A stretch of DNA of 64,000 nt from Ardenticatenaceae bacterium (GTDB taxonomy: Bacteria; Chloroflexota; Anaerolineae; Promineifilales; Promineifilaceae), in assembly GCA_020634235.1 (NCBI GenBank), contig JACKCB010000006.1:147174-211173 (forward strand), read 5' to 3'. The position numbers and the translations under genes are program-made. Every line of letters begins with the position of its first letter. Position 1 is the first letter of the stretch. Below are positions 44,534-52,749 of this stretch, piece by piece. The notes beneath the pieces were generated by a model that saw nothing but the letters and a program-made list of their open reading frames with translations, searched no databases and was not told the DNA's origin.

Positions 44534-45496
44534 ATGAAGTGGACAACAGAAGCTTTTATTCAGCGTAACCTGGCGCGTGTGCCTGGCGGGGAGCAGGTTT
44601 ACTATCTGGGACAGCGGACGCTTTCGCAGGGGTGGCTGCGTCGTTTTGATATCTCGGGCAAAGTGCGCCAGGGGCTGGGTCTGTTGGGGGCTTTTTATGG
44701 GGCGGGGGAAGCGCTGCCCGGCCGGGTGGCGGTGGAGTTGGGCACCGGCTGGGCACCGGTGGTGCCGCTGCTGTTCTGGTTGTATGGGCAGGCGCAGTGC
44801 CACACGCTGGATGTCTCGCCGCTGCTGCGCGAGCCGCTGGTGGTGAAGGTGGCGCAGCAGCTCCTGGCAATGCTGGACGAGCCGCAGGGTTTGCTGCGGC
44901 AGTGGTCACTGGCCCCGGTTTTGCCGGAGCGGCAGCAGCAGTTGGCGTCGCTGTTGGCTCAGGGGGCCACGGGGCGGGCGATTTTGCAGGCGTGCTGTGT
45001 TTCTTACCACGCGCCGGTAGACACGGGCCAGACGAGCTTCCCGGCCGGGAGCATGGACCTGGTTTATTCCAACACGGTGTTGGAACACGTGCCGGCCGCG
45101 GAGCTGCCCCGTTTGCTGGCTGAAAATTATCGCCTGCTCCGGCCGGGGGGGCACATCCTGCACCAGATTGACCTCAGTGACCACTTTGCCCACTCTGACT
45201 CCACCATCTCCGCGGTGAATTTCTTGCAGTTCTCGCAGGCGGAGTTTGCGCGCTATAACTCGCCGTTCTTGTACCAAAACCGTCTTCGTGCGCCCGGCTA
45301 CCGCGCCTTGATCCCGGCCGGGCAGTTCGAAATCACCAGTTGGGATACCGATCTGCAGCACAAGAATCTGGCCCAACTGGCCCGGCTCAATGTTCATCCC
45401 GAATTTGCCCACTTTTCCCCTGAGGAGCTTTGCATTACTGGCATTCGTTTGGTTGGCAGAAAGATACCCTACCCGGCAGAGGAAAAATGGTCTTAG
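44534..45496 (+). CDS. Class I SAM-dependent methyltransferase-like protein
   Basis: 320 residues. VAVELGTGWAPVVPLLFWL is motif I, SMDLVYSNTVLEHVPAAELP the motif II/III region and LLRPGGHILHQIDLSDHF the post III strand. An N-terminal helical cap of ~55 residues precedes the core. Probably modifies the glycan. It overlaps the next gene by 10 bp. Confidence 0.8.
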   Translation: MKWTTEAFIQRNLARVPGGEQVYYLGQRTLSQGWLRRFDISGKVRQGLGLLGAFYGAGEALPGRVAVELGTGWAPVVPLLFWLYGQAQCHTLDVSPLLREPLVVKVAQQLLAMLDEPQGLLRQWSLAPVLPERQQQLASLLAQGATGRAILQACCVSYHAPVDTGQTSFPAGSMDLVYSNTVLEHVPAAELPRLLAENYRLLRPGGHILHQIDLSDHFAHSDSTISAVNFLQFSQAEFARYNSPFLYQNRLRAPGYRALIPAGQFEITSWDTDLQHKNLAQLARLNVHPEFAHFSPEELCITGIRLVGRKIPYPAEEKWS

Positions 45497-46572
45497 AGAA
45501 TTCCCTCAAAATTGACGCGCTCATGTACCCCGATAATTCACAGCTCCCTTTTGTAACCATTGCTATCCCGATTCTCAATGAAGTGGCTTACATTGAGAAA
45601 GTTCTAGACTCCGTGGTGGCCCAGGATTACCCGGTAGACAGCATGGAAGTCATTTTAGCCGACGGCTTTTCCACAGATGGTACGCGGGAGCTTGTGGAAG
45701 CCTTTGTTCAGCGCCAGGCCACCCGGCCGGGGCCGTGCCTGCCCATTACCCTCATCGACAACCCCAGGCGCATCGTCTCCACCGCCCTGAACGAAGCTAT
45801 CCGCATCGCCCAGGGCGAGATCATCGTGCGCGTGGATGCCCACACCATCATTGCCCCCGATTACGTCAGCCAATGCGTGCGCGCGCTGGAGAGGTCTGGC
45901 GCGGATGGCGTTGGCGGCCCCATGATCTCCGTGGGAGTGGGGTACACCGCCGAAGCCATTGCCCTGGCCACCAGCACGCCCTTTGCCATTGGCAACTCCA
46001 AGTACCGCTCCTCGCGTTATTTTCAGGAAGGGTATGTGGAAACAACCCACATGGGAGCGTATCGCAAGGAAACCCTGTTTGATATTGGCCTGTTCAACGA
46101 GCAGTTTGTGCGCCACCAGGATTATGAGCTGGATTACCGTATCCGGCGCAAGGGGGGCACCATCTATCTCTCGCCAGACATCAAGTCCGAATATTTTGTG
46201 CGCGCCCGCATGCGCAAGCTTTGGCGGCAATACGTCCAGTATGGCTTTTGGAAAGGGCGCTTCCTGCGGCAGGAAAAAAGCTCAGTGCGCTGGCGGCATG
46301 TCGTGCCCCCACTGTTTGTGCTTACCTTGTTGGCAACCTTTATTCTGGGCCTGTTCGGGCTGCCACTGGGCAAGTTAGCCTTTGCCATGCTGGCTGGACT
46401 GTACCTGTTTTTTATTGTGGCTGGCGGAATCTACACCTGTCGTGGTAGAAACTGGAAATATTTGCCCGTTGTGCCTATAATCTTTGCTTGTATTCACTTG
46501 GGCTGGGGCTCGGGTGTGTGTTTGGGCGCACTGCTCCCGGACTTGTTATCGCCCAAGGAGTGGCCCCGCTAG
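45487..46572 (+). CDS. Glycosyltransferase family 2 with C-terminal membrane segments (ExoA-like)
   Basis: 361 residues from ATG 45487, with GAGG just upstream; the frame to 45430 lies in the methyltransferase gene. FVTIAIPILNEVAYIEKVLDS and ILADGFSTDGT are the GT-A nucleotide site, VRVDAHTIIAP the DxD-type motif and FVRHQDYELDYRIRRKGG the ED/QxxRW-like region. Three hydrophobic segments at the end place it in the membrane, as in ExoA of succinoglycan synthesis. Confidence 0.88.
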   Translation: MVLENSLKIDALMYPDNSQLPFVTIAIPILNEVAYIEKVLDSVVAQDYPVDSMEVILADGFSTDGTRELVEAFVQRQATRPGPCLPITLIDNPRRIVSTALNEAIRIAQGEIIVRVDAHTIIAPDYVSQCVRALERSGADGVGGPMISVGVGYTAEAIALATSTPFAIGNSKYRSSRYFQEGYVETTHMGAYRKETLFDIGLFNEQFVRHQDYELDYRIRRKGGTIYLSPDIKSEYFVRARMRKLWRQYVQYGFWKGRFLRQEKSSVRWRHVVPPLFVLTLLATFILGLFGLPLGKLAFAMLAGLYLFFIVAGGIYTCRGRNWKYLPVVPIIFACIHLGWGSGVCLGALLPDLLSPKEWPR

Positions 46573-46621
46573 AGGGTGAGCACACCCAATCTATTGTGAT
46601 ATGAATCGATAAGGTTTTTTG

Positions 46622-48574
46622 ATGGAACTTAGAATTGTTTTCGCCCTGTTCCGACGCTGGTATTGGCTCCTCGTTCTGGGGCTGCTGCTGGGCGCGGGGA
46701 TTGGGTATGCCATCTCATACTATCAGGTGCCATCCTATCGGGCGACGACACAGGTATTGATCACCGGCGAGTCTAACGACCTGGATGCGACGGCGCGGCG
46801 GCAGAGCTTGCAGGAATTGGTGGGCACTTACACGCAGTTGTTGTCCACCAGGGCTATCTCCAGCCTGGCTGCGGAGCGGTTGGGCTATGGGGTGTCGCCC
46901 AACAGCATTGGCGTGCAGGCGGTGCCGAACACGAAGCTGTTCCAGGTTAGCTACGTGAGTACCGATCCGCAGCGGGCGGCGGATACGGCCAATATGCTGG
47001 TAGAGGTGCTGGTGGAACAGAACGGCCAACTGCAGAGTGACCGCGTCTCTTCCTCGGCCAGCGGCCTGGAGGCGCAGCTTGAGCAGTTGCAGAGCCAGAT
47101 TCGCGCGCTGGAGGAGAGTATTGCCGGTATTTCGACGACGACACGCGATCAGCAGAAGCTGAATCTGGAGACGCAGATTGCGGCGCTGGAGACGGATATT
47201 GATAATACGCAGCGGGAGATTCTGAACCTGAATGCGCAGATCAATGCGGTGGTGGCTGAGGCGTCGCTGCTGGCGACGCAAACGGCGCAAAGCGTGGAGG
47301 AGGGGACGCCGGTGCCGTTGGCGACCCCGGCCGGGGTGCCCATTGAGCTGCAAGTATCCCTGGAGACCGCCCGCACCCGCCTGGAGCGCCTGCAAGAAGA
47401 CCTTGTCCGCTACCAGCAAGCCTACTTCGACCTGACTGTCTTGGGCAAAACGGACAGCGCCCGCGAAAGCCAGGATGAGGTGCAGCTAGAGCAGTTACAG
47501 ACCGAACTGCAACTGTACCGTGACCTCTACACCAATTTACTCAGCGAGTATGAGCTGGCGCGTATGACCAGCCTGAATAATGTGCCCGGGGTGGTGCAGG
47601 TGGACAAAGCCACGCCGCCCAGCCGGCCGCTGCGCAACCAGACGGTGACCAACATCATCTTTGGCGGGTCGGTGGGGTTGATTTTGGCCATAACCCTGGC
47701 TTTCATCATCGAATACTCCGACGATACCCTCAAATCGCGGGAAGAGATCACACGCCTTTTTGGCGTACCGGTCATTGGCCAGATCCGCTATTCCCGGAGC
47801 GAGTTCAGGGATAACGAGGTCTTTGTTAACAAACATCCCCGCTCGCCAATTACGGAGTCCCTGCGTACGGTCCGCACCAACCTGGAGTTTGCCAATGTGG
47901 ACCGCCAGTTAAAGCGTTTCCTGATTACCAGTGCCAATCCCGGAGAGGGCAAGACGACGGTGGCCGGGAATCTGGCGGTCATTATGGCCCGTTCTGGCCA
48001 GCGGGTGATTGTGGTGGATGCTGACCTGCGCCGGCCGGCGTCCCATGAGCTGTTTAATGTGCGCAATGCGTTTGGGCTGACCAATGTGCTCATCGGGCAG
48101 TCGACGGTGGAAGAGGTGCTGCAGGCGAGCGAGGACCAACTGGTGTCGATCCTGTCCAGCGGTCCTATCCCGCCCAACCCAACTGAACTGTTGGGCAGTG
48201 GCAATATGTCTAAGGTGCTGGATAGGTTGGGTGAAATCGCTGACGTCGTGATCATTGACGGCCCGCCATTTGTGGTGGCTGACGCGGCCGTGCTGGCCTC
48301 TAAGGCGGATGGGGTGGTGGCGGTGGTGCGTTATGGCCAGACGCGCATGGGGGCCGGGTTGGCGATGGTGGACCAACTGCGGCGGGGGAATGCGAACCTG
48401 GTTGGCGTGGTGATGAATGGTATCACCGGCCAATCCCGCTCTTATGATTATTACAGCAGTTACTATCACTCAGAACATAGACCCGGCCGGTGGGCACGTT
48501 TCAGGGCGCGTTTGGGGGGTGGCAAAAAGAGCCGGCCGGCCAAGCCAGCCAATCCCAGAGGGTCAGAGGTGTGA
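46622..48574 (+). CDS. Polysaccharide co-polymerase / tyrosine autokinase (Wzz + BY-kinase)
   Basis: 650 residues. An N-terminal membrane segment (WYWLLVLGLLLGAGIGYAI), a periplasmic region with coiled coil at about 145-260, and a second segment near 345 form the Wzz part. The cytoplasmic kinase has Walker A SANPGEGKTT at about 438-447, A' VIVVDADLRRP and B VVIIDGPPF. A tail with five Tyr (YDYYSSYY, near 606-613) is the expected autophosphorylation cluster. It controls chain length and export. AAGG lies 8-9 nt before the ATG. Confidence 0.93.
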   Translation: MELRIVFALFRRWYWLLVLGLLLGAGIGYAISYYQVPSYRATTQVLITGESNDLDATARRQSLQELVGTYTQLLSTRAISSLAAERLGYGVSPNSIGVQAVPNTKLFQVSYVSTDPQRAADTANMLVEVLVEQNGQLQSDRVSSSASGLEAQLEQLQSQIRALEESIAGISTTTRDQQKLNLETQIAALETDIDNTQREILNLNAQINAVVAEASLLATQTAQSVEEGTPVPLATPAGVPIELQVSLETARTRLERLQEDLVRYQQAYFDLTVLGKTDSARESQDEVQLEQLQTELQLYRDLYTNLLSEYELARMTSLNNVPGVVQVDKATPPSRPLRNQTVTNIIFGGSVGLILAITLAFIIEYSDDTLKSREEITRLFGVPVIGQIRYSRSEFRDNEVFVNKHPRSPITESLRTVRTNLEFANVDRQLKRFLITSANPGEGKTTVAGNLAVIMARSGQRVIVVDADLRRPASHELFNVRNAFGLTNVLIGQSTVEEVLQASEDQLVSILSSGPIPPNPTELLGSGNMSKVLDRLGEIADVVIIDGPPFVVADAAVLASKADGVVAVVRYGQTRMGAGLAMVDQLRRGNANLVGVVMNGITGQSRSYDYYSSYYHSEHRPGRWARFRARLGGGKKSRPAKPANPRGSEV

Positions 48575-48684
48575 CCTCCCGGCCGGGGGTGAACCCGGCT
48601 TACTGGGACCGGCTACTAGGCCAATGGTCCCGATTATGGCGCATAGAGAGTATCACGCTTGATTTGTACCTACAGATGCTTTAG
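48571..48684 (+). CDS. Candidate small protein coupled to the autokinase gene
   Basis: 37 codons from GTG 48571, in a GTGA overlap with the kinase stop. The predicted peptide (MTSRPGVNPAYWD, then RLLGQWSRLWRIES) is Trp- and Arg-rich and amphipathic. No homologue is known to me and short frames arise by chance, so this is tentative. Confidence 0.3.
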   Translation: MTSRPGVNPAYWDRLLGQWSRLWRIESITLDLYLQML

Positions 48685-48768
48685 AATTAGTCAACAAACA
48701 TTCATGTTCGCGTTACATCAACAAGGAAAAACTATTACAAGAGGGTTGTTCCTAAGGAGAGTTTGCCA

Positions 48769-49176
48769 GTGGTTAGTCATAGAAAGTTAGGTGTCTTGGT
48801 AATCGTGGCTCTCGTATTGGCGGTTCTGGTGGTTGGGGCCAGCCGTACATCTGTCGCCTACGCTGGTGGCGATCCGCCGCCAAGCTGCTCTGAGCCTACC
48901 CTGGATCCCGGCAGCGGCCGGTACTATGTTGTTTGTAAGCCAGGGGCGGTGACTGCGCCGTTGGTTAATGTGTGGACGCGTAAAATTGGCCAGGTGCCGG
49001 GGGCGGCGATCAAGGTGGCTGCTTCTTCCCCGGCCGGGGTGCGGATTGAGTTCACCGTGCCACAAGGTGCTTGCTACAGCTGGATCCTTACCGACAGCAA
49101 CGGGAACCAGAACCAATACACACGTGGTTACCCGAACCCGGTTGCGCCCTACTGCGGTGAATTCGGCTGGGATTAG
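48769..49176 (+). CDS. Small secreted protein, function unknown
   Basis: 135 residues from GTG 48769, chosen because AAGGAG (48754-48759) lies 9 nt upstream; TTG 48763 is too close. A hydrophobic segment (VLVIVALVLAVLVVGAS) and an AYA-G cleavage-like site make a signal peptide. The mature ~100 residues have four Cys and a small beta-rich pattern (YYVVCKPGAV, VRIEFTVPQGACYSW). It is the last gene before a strong terminator. Confidence 0.7.
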   Translation: MVSHRKLGVLVIVALVLAVLVVGASRTSVAYAGGDPPPSCSEPTLDPGSGRYYVVCKPGAVTAPLVNVWTRKIGQVPGAAIKVAASSPAGVRIEFTVPQGACYSWILTDSNGNQNQYTRGYPNPVAPYCGEFGWD

Positions 49177-49206
49177 CTGCTTATTTCGTTGTACCTGGAT
49201 TTATGG

Positions 49207-49239
49207 AGCGCCGTGGGCAAAGCCCGCGGCGCTTTTTTT
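49207..49239 (+). terminator. Strong intrinsic terminator
   Basis: A 12-bp stem (49207-49218 with 49222-49233, one G-T wobble) closes an AAA loop and runs into seven T. It ends transcription of the glycan locus. Confidence 0.88.
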
Positions 49240-49344
49240 GTGCCTGGTGGCCGCCCCGGCCGGGGCGTGCCCGCCGCAATTCTAAATGTAAAACGGAGTC
49301 GTTCACTCCCCCCTCCGAAACGAGCCGAGAGGTCAAGCGCCGGG

Positions 49345-49378
49345 GGCGTCGCCTCGGCGCTTCGCGCCTGGCGACGCC
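49345..49378. repeat. Hairpin 1 of a three-hairpin non-coding block
   Basis: GGCGTCGCC (49345-49353) pairs with GGCGACGCC (49370-49378), and an inner GGCGC/GCGCC stem closes a TTC loop. Between 49240 and 49698 there is no supported gene: short frames exist on both strands but have no ribosome site or recognisable product, and the space is filled by this hairpin and the next two. Confidence 0.7.
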
Positions 49379-49388
49379 AATCAAAGCA

Positions 49389-49436
49389 GGGTTTTTTCAG
49401 TTTTTGGGGCAGTTGCCCCAAAAACTGAAAAAACCC
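49389..49436. repeat. Hairpin 2: perfect 23-bp inverted repeat with 2-nt spacer
   Basis: Left arm 49389-49411 and right arm 49414-49436 are exact complements, with runs of T6, T5 and G4. Both strands end in a T-run, so it may terminate transcription in either direction, or be the end-structure of a small mobile element. Confidence 0.85.
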
Positions 49437-49447
49437 CATTAAGTTTT

Positions 49448-49479
49448 CCCGCGCGGGGCGCGAAGCGCCCTCGCGCGGG
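49448..49479. repeat. Hairpin 3: 14-bp GC stem with a one-base bulge
   Basis: CCCGCGCG plus GGGCGC (49448-49461) pair with GCGCCC and CGCGCGGG (49465-49479), with a T bulge at 49471 and a GAA loop. Confidence 0.7.
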
Positions 49480-49698
49480 GCAGCGTTTGGGGAGCGAGCG
49501 CTTACTGCAAAACTTGATCAGTCGCCCAGCGCGACCTCGGGCAGCTCACATGCAACGCTACCTGGCAACCTTCTGCCCTGTTGCGCCCCTTTTCCCCCTA
49601 CATTTAGAATTACTACGTGCCCGGCGCAGAGATGCCAGTTTGGCGGGATAAGCGGTACAATTGGGCGGCAGACCAGCTTCTTTGCGAGGTAAACGACA

Positions 49699-50010
49699 AT
49701 GAGTGATAGACCCAAAGCCCATAACCAATTCATGGTTGAATTCCCGGCCATTGCCGCGGCGTATGAGCAGTTGGCAACAGCTGCCCACGACCAGGGGCCG
49801 CTGGACGACAAAACCCGCCAACTGGTGAAACTGGCGCTGGCCATTGGCATGGGGCACGAGGGGGCGGTGCACGCCCACACCCGCCGCGCGCTGGCAGCCG
49901 GCATTAGCCCGGCCGAGATTAAGCACGTGGTTACCCTGGCGGTGACCACCATGGGCATGCCCAACACCGTGGCCGCCTTCACCTGGGTCAACGACATCCT
50001 GAACGGCTGA
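49699..50010 (+). CDS. Carboxymuconolactone decarboxylase-like protein without the AhpD Cys pair
   Basis: 103 residues. LDDKTRQLVKLALAIGMGHEGAVHAHTRRALAAG matches the CMD/AhpD core helix (read here as LVKLALAI, then HEGAVHAHTRRAL). The redox CxxC of AhpD is absent; E-G-A-V-H-A-H stands in its place. A short decarboxylase-like or non-redox variant is likely. It precedes the TauE gene on the same strand. Confidence 0.8.
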   Translation: MSDRPKAHNQFMVEFPAIAAAYEQLATAAHDQGPLDDKTRQLVKLALAIGMGHEGAVHAHTRRALAAGISPAEIKHVVTLAVTTMGMPNTVAAFTWVNDILNG

Positions 50011-50064
50011 GGGCCGGCTGCGCCCGCTCTTTCCCCCGCCTGTCTGCTGCGGGCTGTGCGCTGA

Positions 50065-50799
50065 ATGGTACTCCTGCTGGCCCTCCTCTTCTTCGCCATA
50101 GCGGCGCTGTATGCCTCGGTGGGCAGCGGTGGCGGCTCCGGCTACCTGGCCGTGATGGGGTTGGCCGGCGTCGCCCCCGAACTCATGCGGCCCACGGCCC
50201 TGGTGCTCAATATCCTGGTGGCCGGCATTGGCACCTGGAAATACGTCCGCGCCGGCCACTTTTCGGCCCGGCTGTTCTGGCCCATTGCCCTCATGTCGGT
50301 CCCGTTCGCTTTTTGGGGCGGCTCGCTCAGCCTGCCCACGGCGCTCTACCGGCCCCTGGTGGGCCTGGTTTTGCTGTATGCGGCGTTTCGTTTGTGGTGG
50401 GGCACACGCGCGGCGGCCCCACCCCGGCCGGGGCGGGCACGGCTGCCCCTGTGGGCGGCGCTGCTGGTGGGGGCGGTCATTGGCCTGGTGTCTGGCCTGT
50501 TGGGGATTGGCGGCGGCATCTTCCTGGGGCCGCTGCTGCTGCTGGCCGGTTGGGCCGGCACACGCCAGACCATGGGGATCACCGCGGCCTTTGTGCTGGT
50601 GAATTCGGCCGCCGGCCTGCTGGGGCTCCTGGCCACTGCGCCCGTTTTGCCGCCGGGTATTGCGCTGTGGTTGCCGGCGGTAGCCGCCGGCGGCTGGTTG
50701 GGCGCGGAATATGGCAGCAGGCGGCTGGACTCGCTGGTGCTGCGCCGGCTGCTGGCCCTGGTGCTGGTATTGGGTGGCGTGCGGATGTTCCTGGGTTAA
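50065..50799 (+). CDS. TauE/SafE family anion (sulfite/sulfonate) exporter
   Basis: 244 residues with about eight membrane segments in two similar halves: ASVGSGGGSGYLAVM near the start and GLVSGLLGIGGGIFLGPLLLL in the middle are the paired Gly-rich signatures. It converges on the ArsR gene, 22 bp apart. A stretch at 50422-50493 is nearly duplicated at the right edge of the window. Confidence 0.9.
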   Translation: MVLLLALLFFAIAALYASVGSGGGSGYLAVMGLAGVAPELMRPTALVLNILVAGIGTWKYVRAGHFSARLFWPIALMSVPFAFWGGSLSLPTALYRPLVGLVLLYAAFRLWWGTRAAAPPRPGRARLPLWAALLVGAVIGLVSGLLGIGGGIFLGPLLLLAGWAGTRQTMGITAAFVLVNSAAGLLGLLATAPVLPPGIALWLPAVAAGGWLGAEYGSRRLDSLVLRRLLALVLVLGGVRMFLG

Positions 50800-50821
50800 G
50801 GGGGGTCTTCCCCGGCCGGGG

Positions 50822-51217
50822 TCAGCACTCACTCACAAGGTTGATGGTAACCCGGCCGGGGGCGATTAACTGCCCTTCCGGCCCACACAACGGGCGTTCC
50901 TGGATGCGCGCCGGATCGAAGAACGCGCCAAACCAGGCCTGCCAGCGGCGCGCTGCGTCCCGGTCCACCGTGTAATAAATCCACCGGCCATCCACCGTGT
51001 CCCGCCGCGACTGCACCAGCCCCGCCTTCTCCAGGCTGCGCAAATGGTGCGAGAGCAGGTTGGGCGCCAATCCCAGCACATCCCCCAGTTCGCAGTTGCA
51101 TGAGTCGCCGCGCATCAATTCGGCGAAGATGCGCAGGCGGTTGGGGTCGGCCAATGCCTTCAGGACGCTGCTGGCCTCGGCCAACTGCTGCGTATCAGCG
51201 GTTGTGGTTGGTGTCAT
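50822..51217 (-). CDS. ArsR family regulator with Cys-x-Cys sensor motif
   Basis: 131 residues. A winged helix (VLKALADPNRLRIFAELM, LGLAPNLLSHHLRSLEKAGLV, RWIYYTV) is intact. C40 and C42 (SCNCELGDV) sit where ArsR/SmtB sensors hold thiol ligands for As(III), Cd, or persulfide. Two further Cys lie in the C-terminal tail (PLCGP and the final residue). It probably represses the adjacent operon in response to a metalloid or sulfur signal. Confidence 0.88.
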   Translation of the reverse strand: MTPTTTADTQQLAEASSVLKALADPNRLRIFAELMRGDSCNCELGDVLGLAPNLLSHHLRSLEKAGLVQSRRDTVDGRWIYYTVDRDAARRWQAWFGAFFDPARIQERPLCGPEGQLIAPGRVTINLVSEC

Positions 51218-51230
51218 CCTCTCATCCCTC

Positions 51231-51247
51231 CCGGCCGGGCCGGCCGG
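51231..51247. promoter_or_regulatory. Double CCGGCCGG palindrome in the ArsR leader
   Basis: Two CCGGCCGG copies (51231-51238 and 51240-51247), one base apart, lie 14-30 bp upstream of the ArsR start, between it and the thioredoxin-fold gene. It may be chance clustering of the genome-wide palindrome or an operator. Confidence 0.35.
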
Positions 51248-51275
51248 TTATGTGCCCTGGCCGATATGCTTACGG

Positions 51276-51527
51276 CTAGGCCGCCGTCAGCGCATCGGCC
51301 AGCCAGGTGGTCACTTCGGCCTCGCTGGGAATGCGGCCGGCCGCGACCAGCTTCTCGTTGATCACCAGCCCGGGCGTGGCCAGGAGCTTGTAGGCCGCGA
51401 ACTGGCCGCGCTCCGTTACCTTGATAATCTCAGCGTCGATGCCCAGGTTGGCGACCGCACGCCGGGCGGTTTCTTCTACTTGCTGGCAGTTGGCACAGCC
51501 AGGACCAAGAACTTTGATGTGCAGCAC
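51276..51527 (-). CDS. Thioredoxin-fold redox-active disulfide protein
   Basis: 83 residues from GTG at 51527, preceded by AGGAAGG with a 5-nt spacer; the longer frame to 51785 lies antisense to... the OsmC-like gene and has no support. HIKVLGPGCANCQQVEETAR holds the CxxC (C11, C14), and TPGLVINEKLVAAGRIPS is the cis-Pro region. This small family is usual in arsenic and sulfur gene sets. Confidence 0.88.
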   Translation of the reverse strand: MLHIKVLGPGCANCQQVEETARRAVANLGIDAEIIKVTERGQFAAYKLLATPGLVINEKLVAAGRIPSEAEVTTWLADALTAA

Positions 51528-51562
51528 GTTGACCTTCCTCACGATGGGGTTTGCCGGCAGAT

Positions 51563-52015
51563 TCAGGCAATGACTTCGATGGTTGGCTCGACGATCACGG
51601 CCGATTTGACCGAGTTGGCGATGAGACTGTATTTCTGGGCTGCTTGCAGCGCCTTGTGAACCCGCGCTTCGACTGCGCCGGGCGGGCTGCCCTGGGCGGC
51701 GACCCGGATGTGGGGCCACAGGGCCACCTGGGTGAAGATTTCGGTGCGGTCCAGTTCGATGAGTTTGGTGCCCTCGGCCCGGCATTCGTAATGGAGCAGC
51801 GCCAGCTTAAAGCGCTGGCTGGCCCAGATGAACATCATCATAATGCAACTGTTGACGGCGGCCACGAAGGCGTCTTCGGGGGTCAGCACGTCGGGATGGC
51901 CCTGGGCGTCGGGCGGCGCGGAGAAGGGCATCTCCGGGCCGTTGCCCATGACTATGTGCCCCCAATGTTCCCCTTGCCAGGTGACGGTGGTGTGGTAGAT
52001 GGCGGTTTTGCTCAT
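51563..52015 (-). CDS. OsmC-like protein lacking the second Cys
   Basis: 150 residues. The OsmC fold is indicated by FSAPPDAQGHPDVLTPEDAFVAAVNSCIMMMF (in part: TPEDAFVAAVNSC), with C57 as the peroxidatic Cys position. The usual resolving Cys region reads KYSLIANSVKS, so Ser replaces it. It may bind or carry thiols or persulfide rather than reduce peroxides. Its start overlaps the DGC gene by 4 bp. Confidence 0.85.
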   Translation of the reverse strand: MSKTAIYHTTVTWQGEHWGHIVMGNGPEMPFSAPPDAQGHPDVLTPEDAFVAAVNSCIMMMFIWASQRFKLALLHYECRAEGTKLIELDRTEIFTQVALWPHIRVAAQGSPPGAVEARVHKALQAAQKYSLIANSVKSAVIVEPTIEVIA

Positions 52016-52749
52016 GCTGCAGGCTCCTGCTGCTGGCAGTAAAGGGCATACTCGTGGGCCAGCATCTGGCGGTAGGCCGGCTCGGCCCCGGCCGGGATTG
52101 GGTTATAAATCTGTACCTGGGCCAGCAGCTCGGCCGTCGTCTCCGGTGCGGGGCGTTGGCCCGCCTGCCAGAGCTGTTCCAGCAGCGCCGGCAGGGCCAC
52201 CAGCGTCACCGGCTCCCCGTTCACCTGCACCGTCTGCACCGGAATGCCGGAGCCGCAGGCGCAGGTCGCCTGTGGCGGCGGCTGCACCGCCAGGGGAAGC
52301 GATTCCGCTTCCATCATGCGCCCTTCGCGCCGGTTCCACTGCTTATCCAGCAGCGTGTGGACCAGGTCGGCCGCCCGCGCGGCTGTCTCCGCCACCGCCT
52401 GCTGCCCCGCCTCGTTCAGGTGCCGGCGGCCGGCCACCTGCCCCAGCCCGCACGCCGCCACCACTTCCGTCACCACAATGCTCCCGGCCGGTGTGCCGGA
52501 GTACTGCGCCGTGGCCCGCGCCGCGCAGCGCAAATCGCAGCCATCAATGGCGATGGTGGGGTAGAAACGGGCAAAAGCGCGGTCTCCCTCGCCGCCGGCC
52601 AGGAACAGTGGCAGGCAGATGGTTACCGTGTCCTCGGGGCACAGCGTTTCCAGCACGTGCAGTGCCGCCAGGCGCGTGACGGTGCCTTCGGCCATCTCCT
52701 CGCCGGAGCAGGCCACAATCCCCACCTTCTTGGGCGGTAATTTAGGCAT
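52012..52749 (-). CDS. DGC-domain putative zinc-binding protein (larger, with C-terminal extension)
   Basis: 245 residues from ATG 52749 (AAGGAGAGG directly upstream; the frame extends to 52773). KVGIVACSGEEMAEGTVTRL and IAIDGCDLRCAARATAQ contain the conserved CSG and DGCxxxC motifs of the DGC family. The C-terminal ~100 residues add a CACGSG motif and have no match I know. Function unknown; the Cys arrangement suggests a metal or sulfur carrier. Confidence 0.82.
   Translation of the reverse strand: MPKLPPKKVGIVACSGEEMAEGTVTRLAALHVLETLCPEDTVTICLPLFLAGGEGDRAFARFYPTIAIDGCDLRCAARATAQYSGTPAGSIVVTEVVAACGLGQVAGRRHLNEAGQQAVAETAARAADLVHTLLDKQWNRREGRMMEAESLPLAVQPPPQATCACGSGIPVQTVQVNGEPVTLVALPALLEQLWQAGQRPAPETTAELLAQVQIYNPIPAGAEPAYRQMLAHEYALYCQQQEPAA

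Noticed and set aside
49189..49442. Short open frames across the hairpin block
   Set aside because: No ribosome site, mutually overlapping in several frames and running through the terminator and inverted repeats.
49558..50832. 424-residue open frame on the - strand
   Set aside because: Overlaps the CMD-like and TauE genes, which have clear motifs; composition is a GC shadow.
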